Source of the DNA: Chara braunii
Lineage: Eukaryota > Streptophyta > Charophyceae > Charales > Characeae
Direction: 5' to 3'
Length of the DNA stretch: 21,248 nt
Assembly (NCBI GenBank): GCA_003427395.1
Contig: BFEA01000340.1
Location: forward strand, 885,510-906,757
Shown: piece after piece, positions 1 through 8,963 of the stretch
How the letters are laid out: every line of letters begins with the position of its first letter
Numbering within the stretch: the first letter of the stretch is position 1
Position numbers and translations under genes: made by a program
Notes under the pieces: generated by a model
Databases searched by the model: none
What the model was told of the DNA's origin: nothing
What the model saw: the letters and a program-made list of their open reading frames with translations, nothing else

Positions 1-284
1 TAAAAAATAATAAAATTGTTTAGACCCCGAACTAAAGTGAAAACAAAAAGTAAAAAATGAAAAAATACGTGGGCGAGCACGTTTTGACACCGCCATCTTT
101 GGCGATTTTTAATTCTTATTTGGCTAAGCCCAATGACTTGAAAATGTACAAGCATGTACCTCACGTCATAGAGAACTCACAGAAACAAATTCAGAAAAAA
201 AATAATTATTTTTAGGCCCCGAAACAATTTTTGGCGGGGGCCGAACGCCGTCGGGTTCGGACCCCGTACGGGACCCCGAACACT

Positions 285-325
285 CGTACGTACGGAGGTC
301 TGCCCGGGGGACCTCCATACGTACG
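285..325. repeat. GC-rich hairpin in the centre of the foldback element
   Basis: CGTACGTACGGAGGTC at 285-300 pairs with GACCTCCATACGTACG at 310-325 at 15 of 16 positions, across a 9-base loop. It sits in the central spacer of the larger foldback and is much richer in GC than the AT-rich surroundings. Confidence 0.75.
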
Positions 326-372
326 GGTTGGTGACCCTGTATATGGTTTTACCGGGCAGTTCTGTTTGTGAC

Positions 373-392
373 GATATATATATATATATATG
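373..392. repeat. TA microsatellite
   Basis: About ten TA dinucleotides in a row lie in the central spacer of the foldback element, next to the GC-rich hairpin. Confidence 0.8.
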
Positions 393-719
393 GTTATCAC
401 GTCGAACGCTCGGGGGCCCTCGGGCTGACCCCCGAACGTTTAGGCATTCAGGGGTCCCGTTCGGGGCTTGAGCCTAAAGGGGTTCGGCCTCCACCAAAAA
501 CTATTTCGGGTCCTAAAAATGATTTTTTTTGTTGAATTTTTTTTGCGATCTCTATATGATATGGGCTAAATGCATATAAATTTTCAATGCATTTTGCCAA
601 ACCAAACAAAATGAAAAATTGCCAAAGATGGCGGTGTCAAAATGTGCCCGACCACTCAGTTTTTTTTTCCCTCACTTTTCTTTTTTTTTTTGTTTTTTTT
701 TTTGCGTCTTAAATATTTG

Positions 720-860
720 ATTATCTTTTGAAACCATTTAATGAGCTTTATATTATGTGAAATACACATTTGTGAATTTTCAGCGCATTTAGCTATCTAA
801 AAAAAAAAAAAAAAATTGCCAAAGAAAGCGGTGTAAAAAACGTGCTTGCCCACTTACTAA
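720..860. repeat. Partial third copy of the foldback arm
   Basis: This stretch resembles the right arm of the preceding foldback in the same orientation. It has a 'GTGAATTTTCAGCGCATTTAG' type block near 772-792, then ATTGCCAAAG and GCGGTGT near 816-835, and then the same kind of GTGC...CCCAC end. It is more diverged, has a poly(A) tract before the conserved block, and lies about 200 bases beyond the first right arm. It could be the start of a second foldback element whose other landmarks are the GC-rich arms around 1053-1195. Confidence 0.55.
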
Positions 861-1052
861 TTTTAAATCTCTTTTCATTTTTTTATTATTTTTCTTGCAA
901 TTTTTTTTTTCCATATTTTATTTGTATTTCATATTTGGTAAGGAATTTGAATGTAACATTGAGGCAAATGTTGTTCGTTTTATGTTTTTACGTAACATAT
1001 ATTTTTTTCATAGTTTTTTGAATTTGAAGTTTTTTTTTTTTTTTTTTTTTTT

Positions 1053-1195
1053 AAGTCCGCGTTCAGCCGTTCGTCGAACGTTCGACCTTATAAATATATC
1101 TATGTATATATATTTATATCTATATCTATATCTATATATAGATATAGATATGGTAACCGGCGTTCGGGACGGGCCAAACCCCTGAACGGACGAGA
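1053..1195. repeat. GC-rich inverted repeat flanking a TATATC microsatellite
   Basis: A GC-rich block at about 1053-1085 (containing CCGCGTTCAG) is matched in inverse orientation by about 1155-1192 (containing CCCCTGAACGGACG). Between them lies an AT-rich microsatellite at about 1090-1152 whose main unit is TATATC, itself turning into its complement GATATA near its end. A 23-base poly(T) run (1030-1052) precedes it. The GC-rich arms share words such as CCCCTGAA with the inner arms of the first foldback, which suggests one repeat family. Open frames on both strands here encode Tyr/Ile/Asp tracts and are not genes. Confidence 0.55.
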
Positions 1196-1199
1196 CAAA

Positions 1200-3000
1200 G
1201 TTGGGTGCGTGTATATTTTTCCGCCTTTTTCCGCCCAGTTACACCCTGTCCAAAAAGCTGAATCGTCATAGCAGTGGGCTTCTGGAGCTCCTGTGCGCGT
1301 AACCCTTTTGCTTCTCACAGTCTTTAGCCATGCCTCGTGTGATTGTTTCTCAAGCAGTTGCCAAGAAGTGGTTGGCGTGCCTCTTGGTCTTCTCCTCCTG
1401 CTTTTGACGATTATCAAGAAGTGGGCAGCCTGTCTCTTCCCCCATTTTTCGGTGGAGACGTCCAACCACGATCGATCCTCTGGTCCCCCCTTTCGGCTAA
1501 TCACTCCCTTTTCCCTTCTCCTCCCTGCACCTCTCTTTCCTTCGTCACTCATGTAACCAATCTCTTTGCATCCTTCTCCCTGCTTCTGATCGCCCCTTTT
1601 AAGTCGTGGATCCTACCCCCCCCCTTCTCTTGTCCAATCTTCTCCTTCGATCGGCGCTCTGAGTGGATTGACGCTTGCCATTTGGCACCGGGCACTGACT
1701 TTAACTATCTGCCCATTGTAGGCTTCACGTCTGAAGCAAGGGTTGGGGGTTCCATTCGTCAGACATCTCTCGCTAGCTTGATACGGCACCACTCTGAACC
1801 CCGTCTAGTTGATCTTGCTCCTTCCTCAATTTGGGAGTTCTTGAGCTTGCAAGTGAGTCGGAGAGTCGGGATTCCGAATTCACTGTTTCCGCACCAATAG
1901 TTGTTTCTTGACTCGGATCCTTCTCCTTCTTCCTTCCCACGAATCTTCGTGCAGTCCCGCAGCTCCGTGGATATAGATGCTTTATTGACCGTTCCTTCCA
2001 AAATTCGCTCGGCAGGAGTCTTCTCCCTTTTGGCTCTCTCTCGAGGAAGACAGTTATCAAGAAAGTGGGGGCGCTCACACTTCTGTCAACGAAGGAAAGG
2101 GGTTTTGCATGCGCGCCTTCAGGTCGGCCTTAGTATGCGGTTTTGGCACAGAAGTCCGTAGTGGTCGTCTAGTATTGTCCTGGGGTACACCCAACCACCT
2201 TCCAGGCCTCATCGAACCAGCTATTGCTCCAGGGGTCAACGTCCTTCACGGCTACTGACCACACCTTGTCGTCTTGATGTACTTCAGACCGATCACTGCG
2301 TGACGAAGCGGGGCCAAGCTTGCCGATATTTCCCACCCGGTTGCCGTACTGTTGTAGTCTGACCAAGATAGTTCTCACCCGGGACTTCGCGCCTTAGCCC
2401 ATACTGACCTCAACGTTCAATTATAATCTTTTACCCGTTCAGTCAGAACTGAAGCCACCACCCGTCAACACATGGCCTGTTCCCGATTTCTCAAAGGTCC
2501 TTCTCCAAAGTTGTTTCTTTGTATTTCACAGCCTCTCGGTGCACTCGTTGGAGTCGAAAGTTACCTTTTTTTTTTTCATGATGCTTTCTCCTTTTTACAA
2601 GCTCGTCCCCATCTCCCGTCCTCCTCTTAGAGTCCCGACCCTTAGTCCTGATGTTGGCGCCCCTCACCGTTAACCCGGAGTCTTCCTAAAAAATCCTGAT
2701 TTTCTGTTCGCGTTCAACCTTGCTTGTGACCCTCTTCCGACTTGCCACGCCGGTTGGTCCACGGGGTAGTTAAGAGAACTAAAACTCAAGATCACGACCA
2801 TATCCCACATACAACATGCATTCATATCTAAAAAAACATGCAAAAATGAGAAAAACACACCCGAAATCTTACACCTTTGAAGAAAATAATCATTCGGCTG
2901 GTGGGCAGCTGTCCGACAACCAACCCACACCCCAGCTCTCGCCGTCCCCGGCGAGCTCTCCCATAGTTGTTTTCCTAATTAGTGACACCCTGTTACCCCC
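1200..3000. other. No recognisable gene; pyrimidine-rich sequence, possibly the 3' part of the retrotransposon
   Basis: No open frame here resembles a known family. The longest, plus strand 1343-1900 (185 codons), is rich in Ser, Pro, Leu and Phe, as expected from CT-rich DNA. The plus strand carries many polypyrimidine runs, for example around 1500-1545, 1610-1630 and 1917-1937. The minus strand is therefore purine-rich, like the sense strand of the neighbouring retrotransposon. This could be its 3' untranslated region and LTR, but no matching copy was found beyond its 5' end, so no LTR is called. Confidence 0.4.
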
Positions 3001-3004
3001 TTCT

Positions 3005-3290
3005 ATTGACCATGGTACATAGTTTATGGTATCCCTTTGTATCCTTTCTCATGACACATACCCCTCCATCTCATGGTTTTGACCCTTTCTCCTATCTGGC
3101 CATGGGACACACTTACCCTCACAATGGTCGATCACTACCCTCGTCAGACTATGGTACACTTTTCCTACCCGCGAAGCACTCTCCCCCTTTTTGGATTACG
3201 ATACATGGATCTCCTCTATTAAATCGCCTGAATATACCCTTCTTTACTGTCCCCACACGGCCCATTCTCTAACTATGTTACGGTTTCCTA
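3005..3290. repeat. Degenerate short direct repeats (ATGGTACAC...TACCC type)
   Basis: The motif (C/T)ATGG(T/G)-ACA followed by (C/T)TACCC or similar recurs irregularly about every 20-50 bases from about 3010 to 3290: CATGGTACATAG, TATGGTATCCC, CATGACACATACCCC, CATGGGACACACTTACCC, TATGGTACACTTTTCCTACC and, near 3274, TATGTTACGGTTTCCTACC. The copies are degenerate and spacing varies. The block lies just past the coding end of the minus-strand retrotransposon, so it may belong to its 3' non-coding region. Confidence 0.4.
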
Positions 3291-3482
3291 CCTGGGAAGA
3301 ACTACACCCGTCTCCTTCCCCTCATCCTTTTCTCTCGTCGCTTTCCTTTGCGCTTTCTCGCGTTTCGTTCTTAAGACTTTTCTCGAGATACCCCTTCGTT
3401 CCTTTACACGACGGTCTCGTATACGATCCTCATCTTCGTCCTCATTCCTCGGCCTCTTCCGCCTTCTAGGTGTTTTTGACAA
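3288..3482 (-). pseudogene. Charged C-terminal tail fragment of the retrotransposon polyprotein
   Basis: This minus-strand frame of about 64 residues is almost entirely charged, with runs such as TPRRRKRPRNEDEDED and KVLRTKREKAQRKATREKD. It lies directly downstream, in the sense of the element, of the integrase GPY-like module. A basic or mixed-charge extension after integrase is common in Gypsy elements and can contribute to nuclear entry or nucleic-acid binding; that role is not shown here. No chromodomain signature was seen in it or in the fragment before it. Purine-rich DNA gives such peptides easily, so coding status is less certain than for the enzyme domains. Confidence 0.45.
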
Positions 3483-3654
3483 CGCAGACCTCCGAACTTT
3501 GTATCGTTTTTTTGGAGCCTTCGGCGACGACCCTTGCTTCGAGGTCTCGCCCTTTTAACAGCCAGCAGATGACCCCATCCGCAGTTATTACGTTTTTTCC
3601 TTTCCCTTTTAGGCCTGTCTCAAAAGTCTCTCTCTGTTGAAAAAACCTCAAACG

Positions 3655-3830
3655 AGCTTCCGCAACAGGGTCTCTGAGTCGGCCCCATCTAACTTAGCAA
3701 TAAAATATACACCCCCATCCAATCGCTTAAGCACCCGGTACGGCCTTTCTTACCCAGTTTTTTTTTAGCGATAAGTCGTACATTAAGACGAGGTCCCCAA
3801 TCCCTATCTCAAACACGCAAGTTTCGATCC
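3655..3830 (-). pseudogene. Integrase C-terminal GPY-like module, frameshifted
   Basis: Two adjoining minus-strand frames give GDLVLMYDLSLKKNW and then, after a frame change near 3745-3755, RPYRVLKRLDGGVYFIAKLD. Together they resemble the Gypsy integrase C-terminal GPY/F module, in which a GD-V-(L/W) strand is followed by a conserved G-P-(Y/F)-x-(V/I) turn. Here the Gly of GPY appears as Arg (RPY, codons at 3738-3746). A stop follows about 20 residues later. The module normally aids DNA binding or multimerisation of integrase. It directly follows the core fragments and needs a frameshift to join to them, so it is non-functional. Confidence 0.7.
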
Positions 3831-4673
3831 CACCTTTCTTTCCCTTTCGTTTTTTTTTTCTCAATGTTTTGGGTTGCCCCCATCATCCCAGCGTCTAGAC
3901 TCTCAACTATTTGTCGCAACCTTGTTTCTAACAACTCGCCCCTCGTCATATTGACCTTCCATGAGACACTCGTCCAGATGTCCACATGGAATTCGATAGG
4001 CAAAGGGCAATGCTAGCCGAACCACAAGGTATAATGAGGGTATCCAGTGCTTGATTTAAATGTAACATTATCCGCCCAAACGACATACCTAAGAAATCAC
4101 GGTCATTGACTCTCCCGACCCTTACACCATTTCGCCAAGGCTTCCACCAATGTTTGATGTCCCCGTTCGATCGGCGCATTGCTTTGGGGGTGATAAGCGG
4201 TTGTATAAACCACCTTGATCTCCACCCTCTCTAGTATCTCCTTTACTTTCGGATTCGTGAATTCAACCTCCCTGTCCATGACAGTATTCCCCACGCATCC
4301 GTTCCTAACAATACATTCAAGTACAAATTCGCTCACCTACGAATCCAGTGAGGTCATCGCAGGCGTTTATAATGTACCGCAACCCTCCTTCCCTTTTCGG
4401 CATGGTTATATGATCCATGTGGGCTTTCTCCTCAGGCACAGTAGAAAATGACGTGAAGAGAGGTTCCTTGTAACGGATAGTTGTTCTCTTTTGACAAGCG
4501 TCACAAGTAGAGCAGTACTTCTTAATCTCTGCGTATTGCCCGCCACACCAATAAAGTCTTTGAACCTTGTCGAACGTCCCTTTTATGCTGCGGTGGCCAC
4601 CGACGACCCCGTCGTGCAATTCTTCTATGACGACTCTCCTCTCCTCTGGATCACAGAGTACCCGCATGGGCAT
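3809..4673 (-). pseudogene. Integrase (HHCC zinc finger plus DDE core), broken into four frames
   Basis: The first fragment (4317-4673) has the HHCC zinc finger: His at residues 20 and 27 and a Cys pair at 57 and 60, in the context ELHDGVVGGH...CSTCDACQKR. The first core Asp is in AHMDHITMP (codon 4413-4415). After a frameshift the second fragment (4103-4336) gives the second Asp in VMDRE (4274-4276) and the catalytic Glu in HPQSNAPIERGHQ (4166-4168), with 35 residues between them, the classic DD35E spacing. Two further frames (3946-4179 and 3809-4003) carry the end of the core, ending in RWDRNLRV. Integrase inserts the element's cDNA into host DNA. All catalytic positions survive, but at least three frameshifts make it dead. 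The usual Gly after DR is replaced by Glu. Confidence 0.88.
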
Positions 4674-4800
4674 TGCCAGTTTTGTGGGTCTTTTAAAAAG
4701 GTGTCAGTCTTTCAAACAGTACCATAGAGCTTCCTTTTCACGTCCTCGGTTCCCCCTTGTCTTCCTGCTACTTCCCTTCGTAAAAGTTGGCTAGGAGCAC

Positions 4801-5440
4801 CTAAGAGTTCCTGCTTATCCCCTCTCTAGGAACTGACCCTGGCCTCACCCTATCGACTGCGATGCTCATAATTTTGTTTTTGGTCAGTGAACGGGCTTCT
4901 TCCTCCAGCCTGGGGTAGTCCTCTTCCCGGATTGGAATTCTGGACATCTCGTCGGCCACTTGGTTCTTAGCCCCCGAGATCCTTTCGACCTCGTAATCAT
5001 AGAGCCTGATGTGGATCATCCACCGAGCTATCGTTGGGTCCGTCAATGAGAAGTCTTTTTGAAGCACGATAGCCACCGTGGTTGGGTCCACCCGAAGGAG
5101 GAATCACCTTTCGTAGACGTAATGCCTAAAGGTTTTTAGGCACTGCAATCATACCCCCAAAACCTCCTTTTTTAATTGACTGTAGTTCCTTTCGGCCGCG
5201 TTGAGTGCCCTGCTTTCGAATCTTAAGGGTCGTTCTTTGCTTTCCTCGTCCTTTTGGGACAGGAGTCTCCCTACCGAACACGGTCTGGCATCGGTAGACA
5301 CTATAAAGGACCTATGCTCTTCATCCTCGAAGTAAGAGACCCCCAACACTTGGCCTCCTTCACAGAATTCGAATTTGAGGATTTTCATTGCCTTCTCCTG
5401 ATCTTCCCTCTTGTCCCATTTTTCAGTCCTACTTCAAAGG
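4801..5440 (-). pseudogene. RNase H domain of the retrotransposon
   Basis: This follows RT in the same reading frame. It shows FIVSTDARP (the first acidic residue, codon 5290-5292), then RPLRFESRALNAAERNYSQL with the conserved E-x-N-Y block, and, about 100 residues later, ISGAKNQVADEMSRI, the final A-D-x-(L/M)-S-R block. The domain degrades the RNA strand during reverse transcription. In-frame stops interrupt it near 5431 (at the junction from RT), near 5146 (after KKEVLGV) and near 5098 (in YER-stop-FLLRV). The last frame runs on to 4801 with a charged linker, and the integrase frame that follows is shifted relative to it. Neighbouring order confirms the assignment. Confidence 0.87.
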
Positions 5441-6235
5441 GGTTTAGCCTTGTCACTGTAGACCTTTATAAAAATGCGGCAATAGTCCACAACCCCCCAA
5501 AATTTTTGTACCTCCGTGATTGTTTTCAATGACGACGACCATAGAATTAACTTCTCCAACTTTGCGGCGTCTAGCCTCCTTCCGTCCTTGTCACAAATGA
5601 ACCCCAATATCTTGATAGAAGAGACCGCCCACCGGCTCTTAGTCCCACTGAAGGTAAGGTTGATGTCATCTAACTTTGCGAGGACCGTCTCTATGTCCGC
5701 CATGTGATCCACTACGAATTTTTTAACCCTGGGGAAAACTTCTGTTTCGTCCTTCTCTACTGTTCCTTTGATTGAAAAGTCATTGAGAAAAACTTTCACT
5801 TTTTCCGGAATGAATTAATTGAGGACTGCAATCATAGCTCTTTGAAAAACGGTCACCCCATTGGTCCAACCCATAGATACAACCATCATCTGAACCAACC
5901 CCAAAGGAGTATGCATGACCGTCATGTGGCGGTCACGATAGTTCAGAGGGATTTCATCATATCCAGAGAAAAGGTCACAGATAAAATAGATCGATCGTCC
6001 TGCCGCTTCTTTTGGTAAAAGGTCTGCCTCAGGTATAGATCCGACGTCTTGGATGGTGACGACATTCATCCTCTGAAGGTTCTGGATCCACCTAAGCTTG
6101 TCGCTACCTCATTTTCTAATAAAAAATCACTTGTTCGCGTAACCGCTTTCACACGACTCGACCACAAATGTTCCGATTTTCTCTTTTATGAAAGAGACTA
6201 TTTCCTCCTTTTCTTTTTGCGCATATTTTCATGGG
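5434..6235 (-). pseudogene. Reverse transcriptase domain of the retrotransposon
   Basis: The palm motifs are plain: ICDLFSGYDEIPL carries the first catalytic Asp (codon 5974-5976), HTPLGLVQMMVVSMGWTNG is the following conserved block, and FLNDFSIKG at about 5764-5790 is the (Y/F)xDD box. In that box the first Asp of the catalytic pair is Asn, which should abolish activity. Downstream, the thumb and connection carry ILGFICDKDGRRLDAAKLEK and a VQKFWGVVDYCRIFI block. Upstream (about 6062-6235) KYAQKEKEEIVSFIKEK and an LRWIQNLQRMNVVTI block form the fingers, with in-frame stops near 6125 and 6107, the first where Trp is expected. Another stop lies near 5814, just before FIPEK. The domain copies the element's RNA into DNA. 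Confidence 0.9.
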
Positions 6236-6645
6236 GGTCTATCCTTCCACGGTACGTAAGGAATGGTATGGATCCTTGTTGGCTTAGCATACCTTGGGTT
6301 GATTCTGCCTTGTTCGGAGTCATCAAAGGCTATGGCTTTATCACAACCTCTCAAGACCGTTACTACGTACTCCTTTCCAACTTTCATAAGGTTCCCATCT
6401 CCTATACCCATTTTTTCTACTCGGTGGGCAGTGATTCTGTGACCCTCCTTCTCTGTTCGCCTTCTAATGATCTCTGCTATCTCTTCTTCGGAGATCGAGG
6501 ACTCCACGGTTCTGTCCCGGTTGACTGCAGTGGGTTTTACTTTCTCCGCTATGGTTTTATGTTTTCTACCTTCGCCGCCTAGAGGGATTCCCACAAAAAA
6601 GACAGCTCCGAACTCCTCATCCCTGCTCTCCTTCTCATACCCCAC
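6229..6645 (-). pseudogene. Linker between protease and reverse transcriptase
   Basis: This 138-codon minus-strand fragment lies between the protease and RT domains. It starts with KESRDEEFGAVFFVG and ends with a D-S-E-Q-G-R-I-N-P-R-Y block and HTIPYVPWKDRPP. The region just before RT in Gypsy polyproteins typically has a stretch about the host or element 'F-x-(D/E)-x-E-x-G' followed by a short P-I/V-x-I-x-x-(V/P)-P-W sequence, and this fragment fits that pattern. It is frameshifted relative to the protease frame around 6640 and runs, again via a stop, into the RT fingers. No separate enzymatic function is expected. Confidence 0.72.
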
Positions 6646-7601
6646 CCGTTGATCACAATCCGATCCCCATTCTCTTCGATCTCGTCTTTGTCCTCCGGAG
6701 ACACCTTACCAAAAAACGGGTTTTCCTCTAGGCGGGTTTGGCATATCCTGGACCGACCACCCCCTTTCCTTGGGATGCTGGTGCGGTTACGCTCATCTTG
6801 AGCATCCACAGTCCTGATAACTACCCGAACTCCGTCTGGGGATTGGATGGAGAGTGTTTGGCTCCCATCACGAAGGTCGACTGTAGTATCGTGCACTGCG
6901 CTTAACGAGATGCGGCCAGGTATCAATTCCGATGAGCATTCCTTCACTGAAAACATTGGCATGCTACCTGCGACCTCGATCACTGACTTATGACAGACCC
7001 CTTCCACTAGTTGCAATTTGTTATCTGCGACCACTATCGACATAATGATTTCCCTATCCATTTTCAGGCCAAACTTCTTGGCAATAGAGTTCCGGCAAAC
7101 GGTCGATTCGGATCCATTATCCATCAGGGCCCTCATGTCCCTCCCGTTAACCGTAGCCTGAAGCTGGCCGCTGCCTAGTACATAAAATCTTTTTACTTCC
7201 TCCTTGGAGAAGCAACTCGTCGCTAGACTCTCCATAGTGATTCGGGAGGATAGTGTTGTCCCAGATTGGCCCCCTTGCTTTGATGCCATATTACCCAAGA
7301 TGGTCGGCCTCTGGGACATCGGGACTCTTATCTTCTTGGTGATACTTAGAAGTTCTTCTAGCGCATTCTTACTAGCTGCCAAGTATTCCAGTAGAGTGCA
7401 TTGCATGGGTTGCATTAGAGTCCGTCTGAGAGGGGTCACTGTATCTAGCTCATCTAGTATATATTTCATCTCGAATTTGTTCGGTCCTCTCTTTCTAGGT
7501 GAGGTGGGCTCCCCTTCACCTTTCGCTTCCGCCTCCTTTTTCTCCTCGATTTTTGCATCCGTCATCGGTTGATCTTCATCCTCGTTGTTCTTTCCGGGCA
7601 C
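6579..7601 (-). pseudogene. Retropepsin-like protease with gag-protease linker
   Basis: This 340-codon frame is the longest in the window, but it begins with GTG rather than ATG, so it is an internal part of a polyprotein. Residues 1 to about 50 are a charged linker. About residues 55-110 carry a helical stretch, LRRTLMQPMQCTLLEYLAAS. The protease follows from about residue 135: FYVLGSGQLQATVNGRDMRA and then LMDNGSESTVC, the flap-active site box (codon of the active Asp 7119-7121). Retropepsins normally have D-(T/S)-G; here it is D-N-G, which probably inactivates the enzyme. A later block, VKECSSELIPGR, matches the second conserved protease strand (I/L-L-G-R). The enzyme would cut the Gag-Pol polyprotein. 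The upstream frame joins it through a change in an A-rich run near 7603-7613. Confidence 0.85.
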
Positions 7602-7613
7602 GACTTTTTTTTT

Positions 7614-8010
7614 CCCCGGAAGAGATGGCTCTGGCTTGGGTCTTTACTCTTAAGCATTGATCCGTCTCCTCTTCCTCGGGGGAAGTCTTGACGAACTTAA
7701 TGCTGGAAACTTGGGGCTCCCGTATGGAGATTCCCCTCGTCGGTTCGAATTCTGTTATTTGAATTCAGGACGTCCCCGCTACCCCACTAACCTCATGTTT
7801 CTTCTTCAATTTTTCTTCCTGCAAGGCGATCCTTTTATCAACATTCACTCTCATGGAAGGGTAGAAGGAAACCGGCTCCCCATCATCAACCCACACCACC
7901 CACTTATTTTCATTCAACTTTACCGCCCTCAATTTTAGAGTCTCAGTGAGGTGCGGGCATTCGCGCTTAGTATGGTTTTCCTCATTGTAGTAGACGAAAC
8001 TACTTCGGGG
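7614..8010 (-). pseudogene. Gag C-terminal zinc knuckle and linker
   Basis: Minus-strand translation around 7957-7998 gives FVYYNEENHTKREC, which aligns with the CCHC knuckle C-x2-C-x4-H-x4-C. The His and last Cys remain, but the first two Cys are Phe and Tyr. The same frame continues through HLTETLKLRAVKLNENKW to a stop at about 7763, after which EFEPTRGISIREPQVSS and TSPEEEETDQCLRV lead up to the protease frame. The knuckle binds packaged RNA in intact Gag. Its frame differs from both the capsid fragment upstream and the protease fragment downstream, so there is a frameshift on each side. The shift to the protease frame falls in a homopolymer run at 7603-7613. Confidence 0.72.
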
Positions 8011-8429
8011 AGCAGGGTTGGGTGGACGAGCCCCAATAGAAGGTGTCGAGCTAGTCGTAGTCCCGGTGCTAGGCGACGAAGCAACCCTTGCTGGGTTCTT
8101 TTCCGACCTCGGTCCTGAGGGCTTGTTCCGAGGAGGGTCCCCCCATCGACCATCCCTTGCATCCTTCCAGTGGGAATTCCCCCAATCCGATCCCCTGTTG
8201 CCTCCACTATCCCGATCATTTCTCCAAACTATTTGGTTCCCCCCTTTGGGCTCGTTCTTCCAATTTCCTTGACCTCCGCCTCAGCGCTGGCCGGGAAATC
8301 TCGGAGGGGGTCAGTAATTTCCTCCTTCACCGTCGTTTCTCTGCGCTCACTTTTGTCTCAGGGCCAGATCCAAACTTTCCTTCACGTATTCCCTTATATC
8401 TATACCCCCTCCCGTGAAGACTACTTCGA

Positions 8430-8963
8430 CTACTTTCTCAAAGCACACGGAATCCCTAGGGGCCTTTTCGAGGACATCCTTCCTTTTCTCCTCAGGTAGG
8501 TGCACCATAATATTACATACCTATACATTTCCGATAACATCCCTCTATCCACCAGGGACTGAGATAGTCTTTTGAACCTTTTGGTAAAAGTTACCAAGCT
8601 TTCTTGTTCCCCCCTTGTCACCTGTCGCAATTCCTTAATCGTGGGAATCAGGTCATCGCACGCAAAAGTCATCAACAAGCTCGATTTGAAGGTTCTCCAC
8701 CTTCCATCAAGGTGGTAAATTGCTCTAATAGCTTAATCCAATTTCGGGTCCGAGTGTTGGATAAAGTGATTTATCCACTCCTTCTCAGAGAACTTCTTTC
8801 GGAAGGCATAACTCTCCCACTTCTCCACGAACCCCGTCATGTCTCCCCTAGTGAAATAAAGTGTCTCTACTCCCAAATTGACGTCGTAGTAAGGGACGCG
8901 TCTGTCATCATAACGGCGGAAATAGGGACCTTTTGCCAACCCGTTTTACCTTGGAAGCAATGA
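8430..8963 (-). pseudogene. Gag capsid-like fragment
   Basis: Two minus-strand frames, 8733-8939 and 8430-8678, are in the same phase and separated mainly by one in-frame stop after HSDPKLD. They encode YFTRGDMTGFVEKWESYAFR, a block ending in FSEKEWINHF, and then ELRQVTRGEQESLVTFTKRF. The (E/D)-S-(L/V)-x-x-(F/Y)-x-x-(R/K)-(F/L) pattern in the second is typical of the capsid region of retrotransposon Gag. The apparent start at 8939 is TTG, so the true N-terminus lies further upstream or is lost. Gag would assemble the virus-like particle. The frame fades after about 8430, and the zinc knuckle follows in another phase. Confidence 0.65.

Larger units (their letters stand above)
37..700. mobile_element. 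Long-arm foldback (inverted-repeat) element
   Basis: The left half (about 37-265) and the right half (about 430-700) are imperfect inverted copies of each other, so the unit could fold into one hairpin with arms of about 225 bases around a central part of about 165 bases. Three blocks show the pairing. The outer block near 68-108, with the core TTTTGACACCGCCATCTTTG, has its reverse complement at 611-652. A middle block at about 137-175 pairs with about 548-590. A GC-rich inner block at about 190-265 pairs with about 452-535. The centre holds a second perfect-looking hairpin and a TA microsatellite. No transposase reading frame lies inside. Foldback and Mutator-like non-autonomous elements have this shape, but the family is not identified and no target-site duplication was confirmed. 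Confidence 0.7.
3288..8963 (-). mobile_element. Decayed Ty3/Gypsy LTR retrotransposon (internal coding region)
   Basis: Read on the minus strand, successive fragments give gag, a zinc knuckle, a linker, aspartic protease, reverse transcriptase, RNase H, integrase and a GPY-like module. The order protease-RT-RNase H-integrase is that of Ty3/Gypsy; Copia elements have integrase before RT. The coding part is about 5.7 kb, a normal size. It is broken by in-frame stops in gag, in the linker after the knuckle and in the RT/RNase H part, and by frame changes after gag, after the linker, after protease, before integrase and within integrase. Several stops sit where relatives have Trp or Arg codons, which fits deamination of methylated cytosine; that cause is inferred. 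Neither LTRs, primer binding site nor target-site duplication could be identified, so the true element ends are unknown. Confidence 0.92.

Noticed and set aside
895-1552. Open frames over the TATATC microsatellite on both strands
   Set aside because: The peptides are Tyr/Leu/Ile/Asp runs from the microsatellite and poly(T).
1343-1900. Longest plus-strand open frame (185 codons)
   Set aside because: Its Ser/Pro/Leu/Phe-rich composition follows from CT-rich DNA, it shows no family motif, and other frames in the same place are also open.
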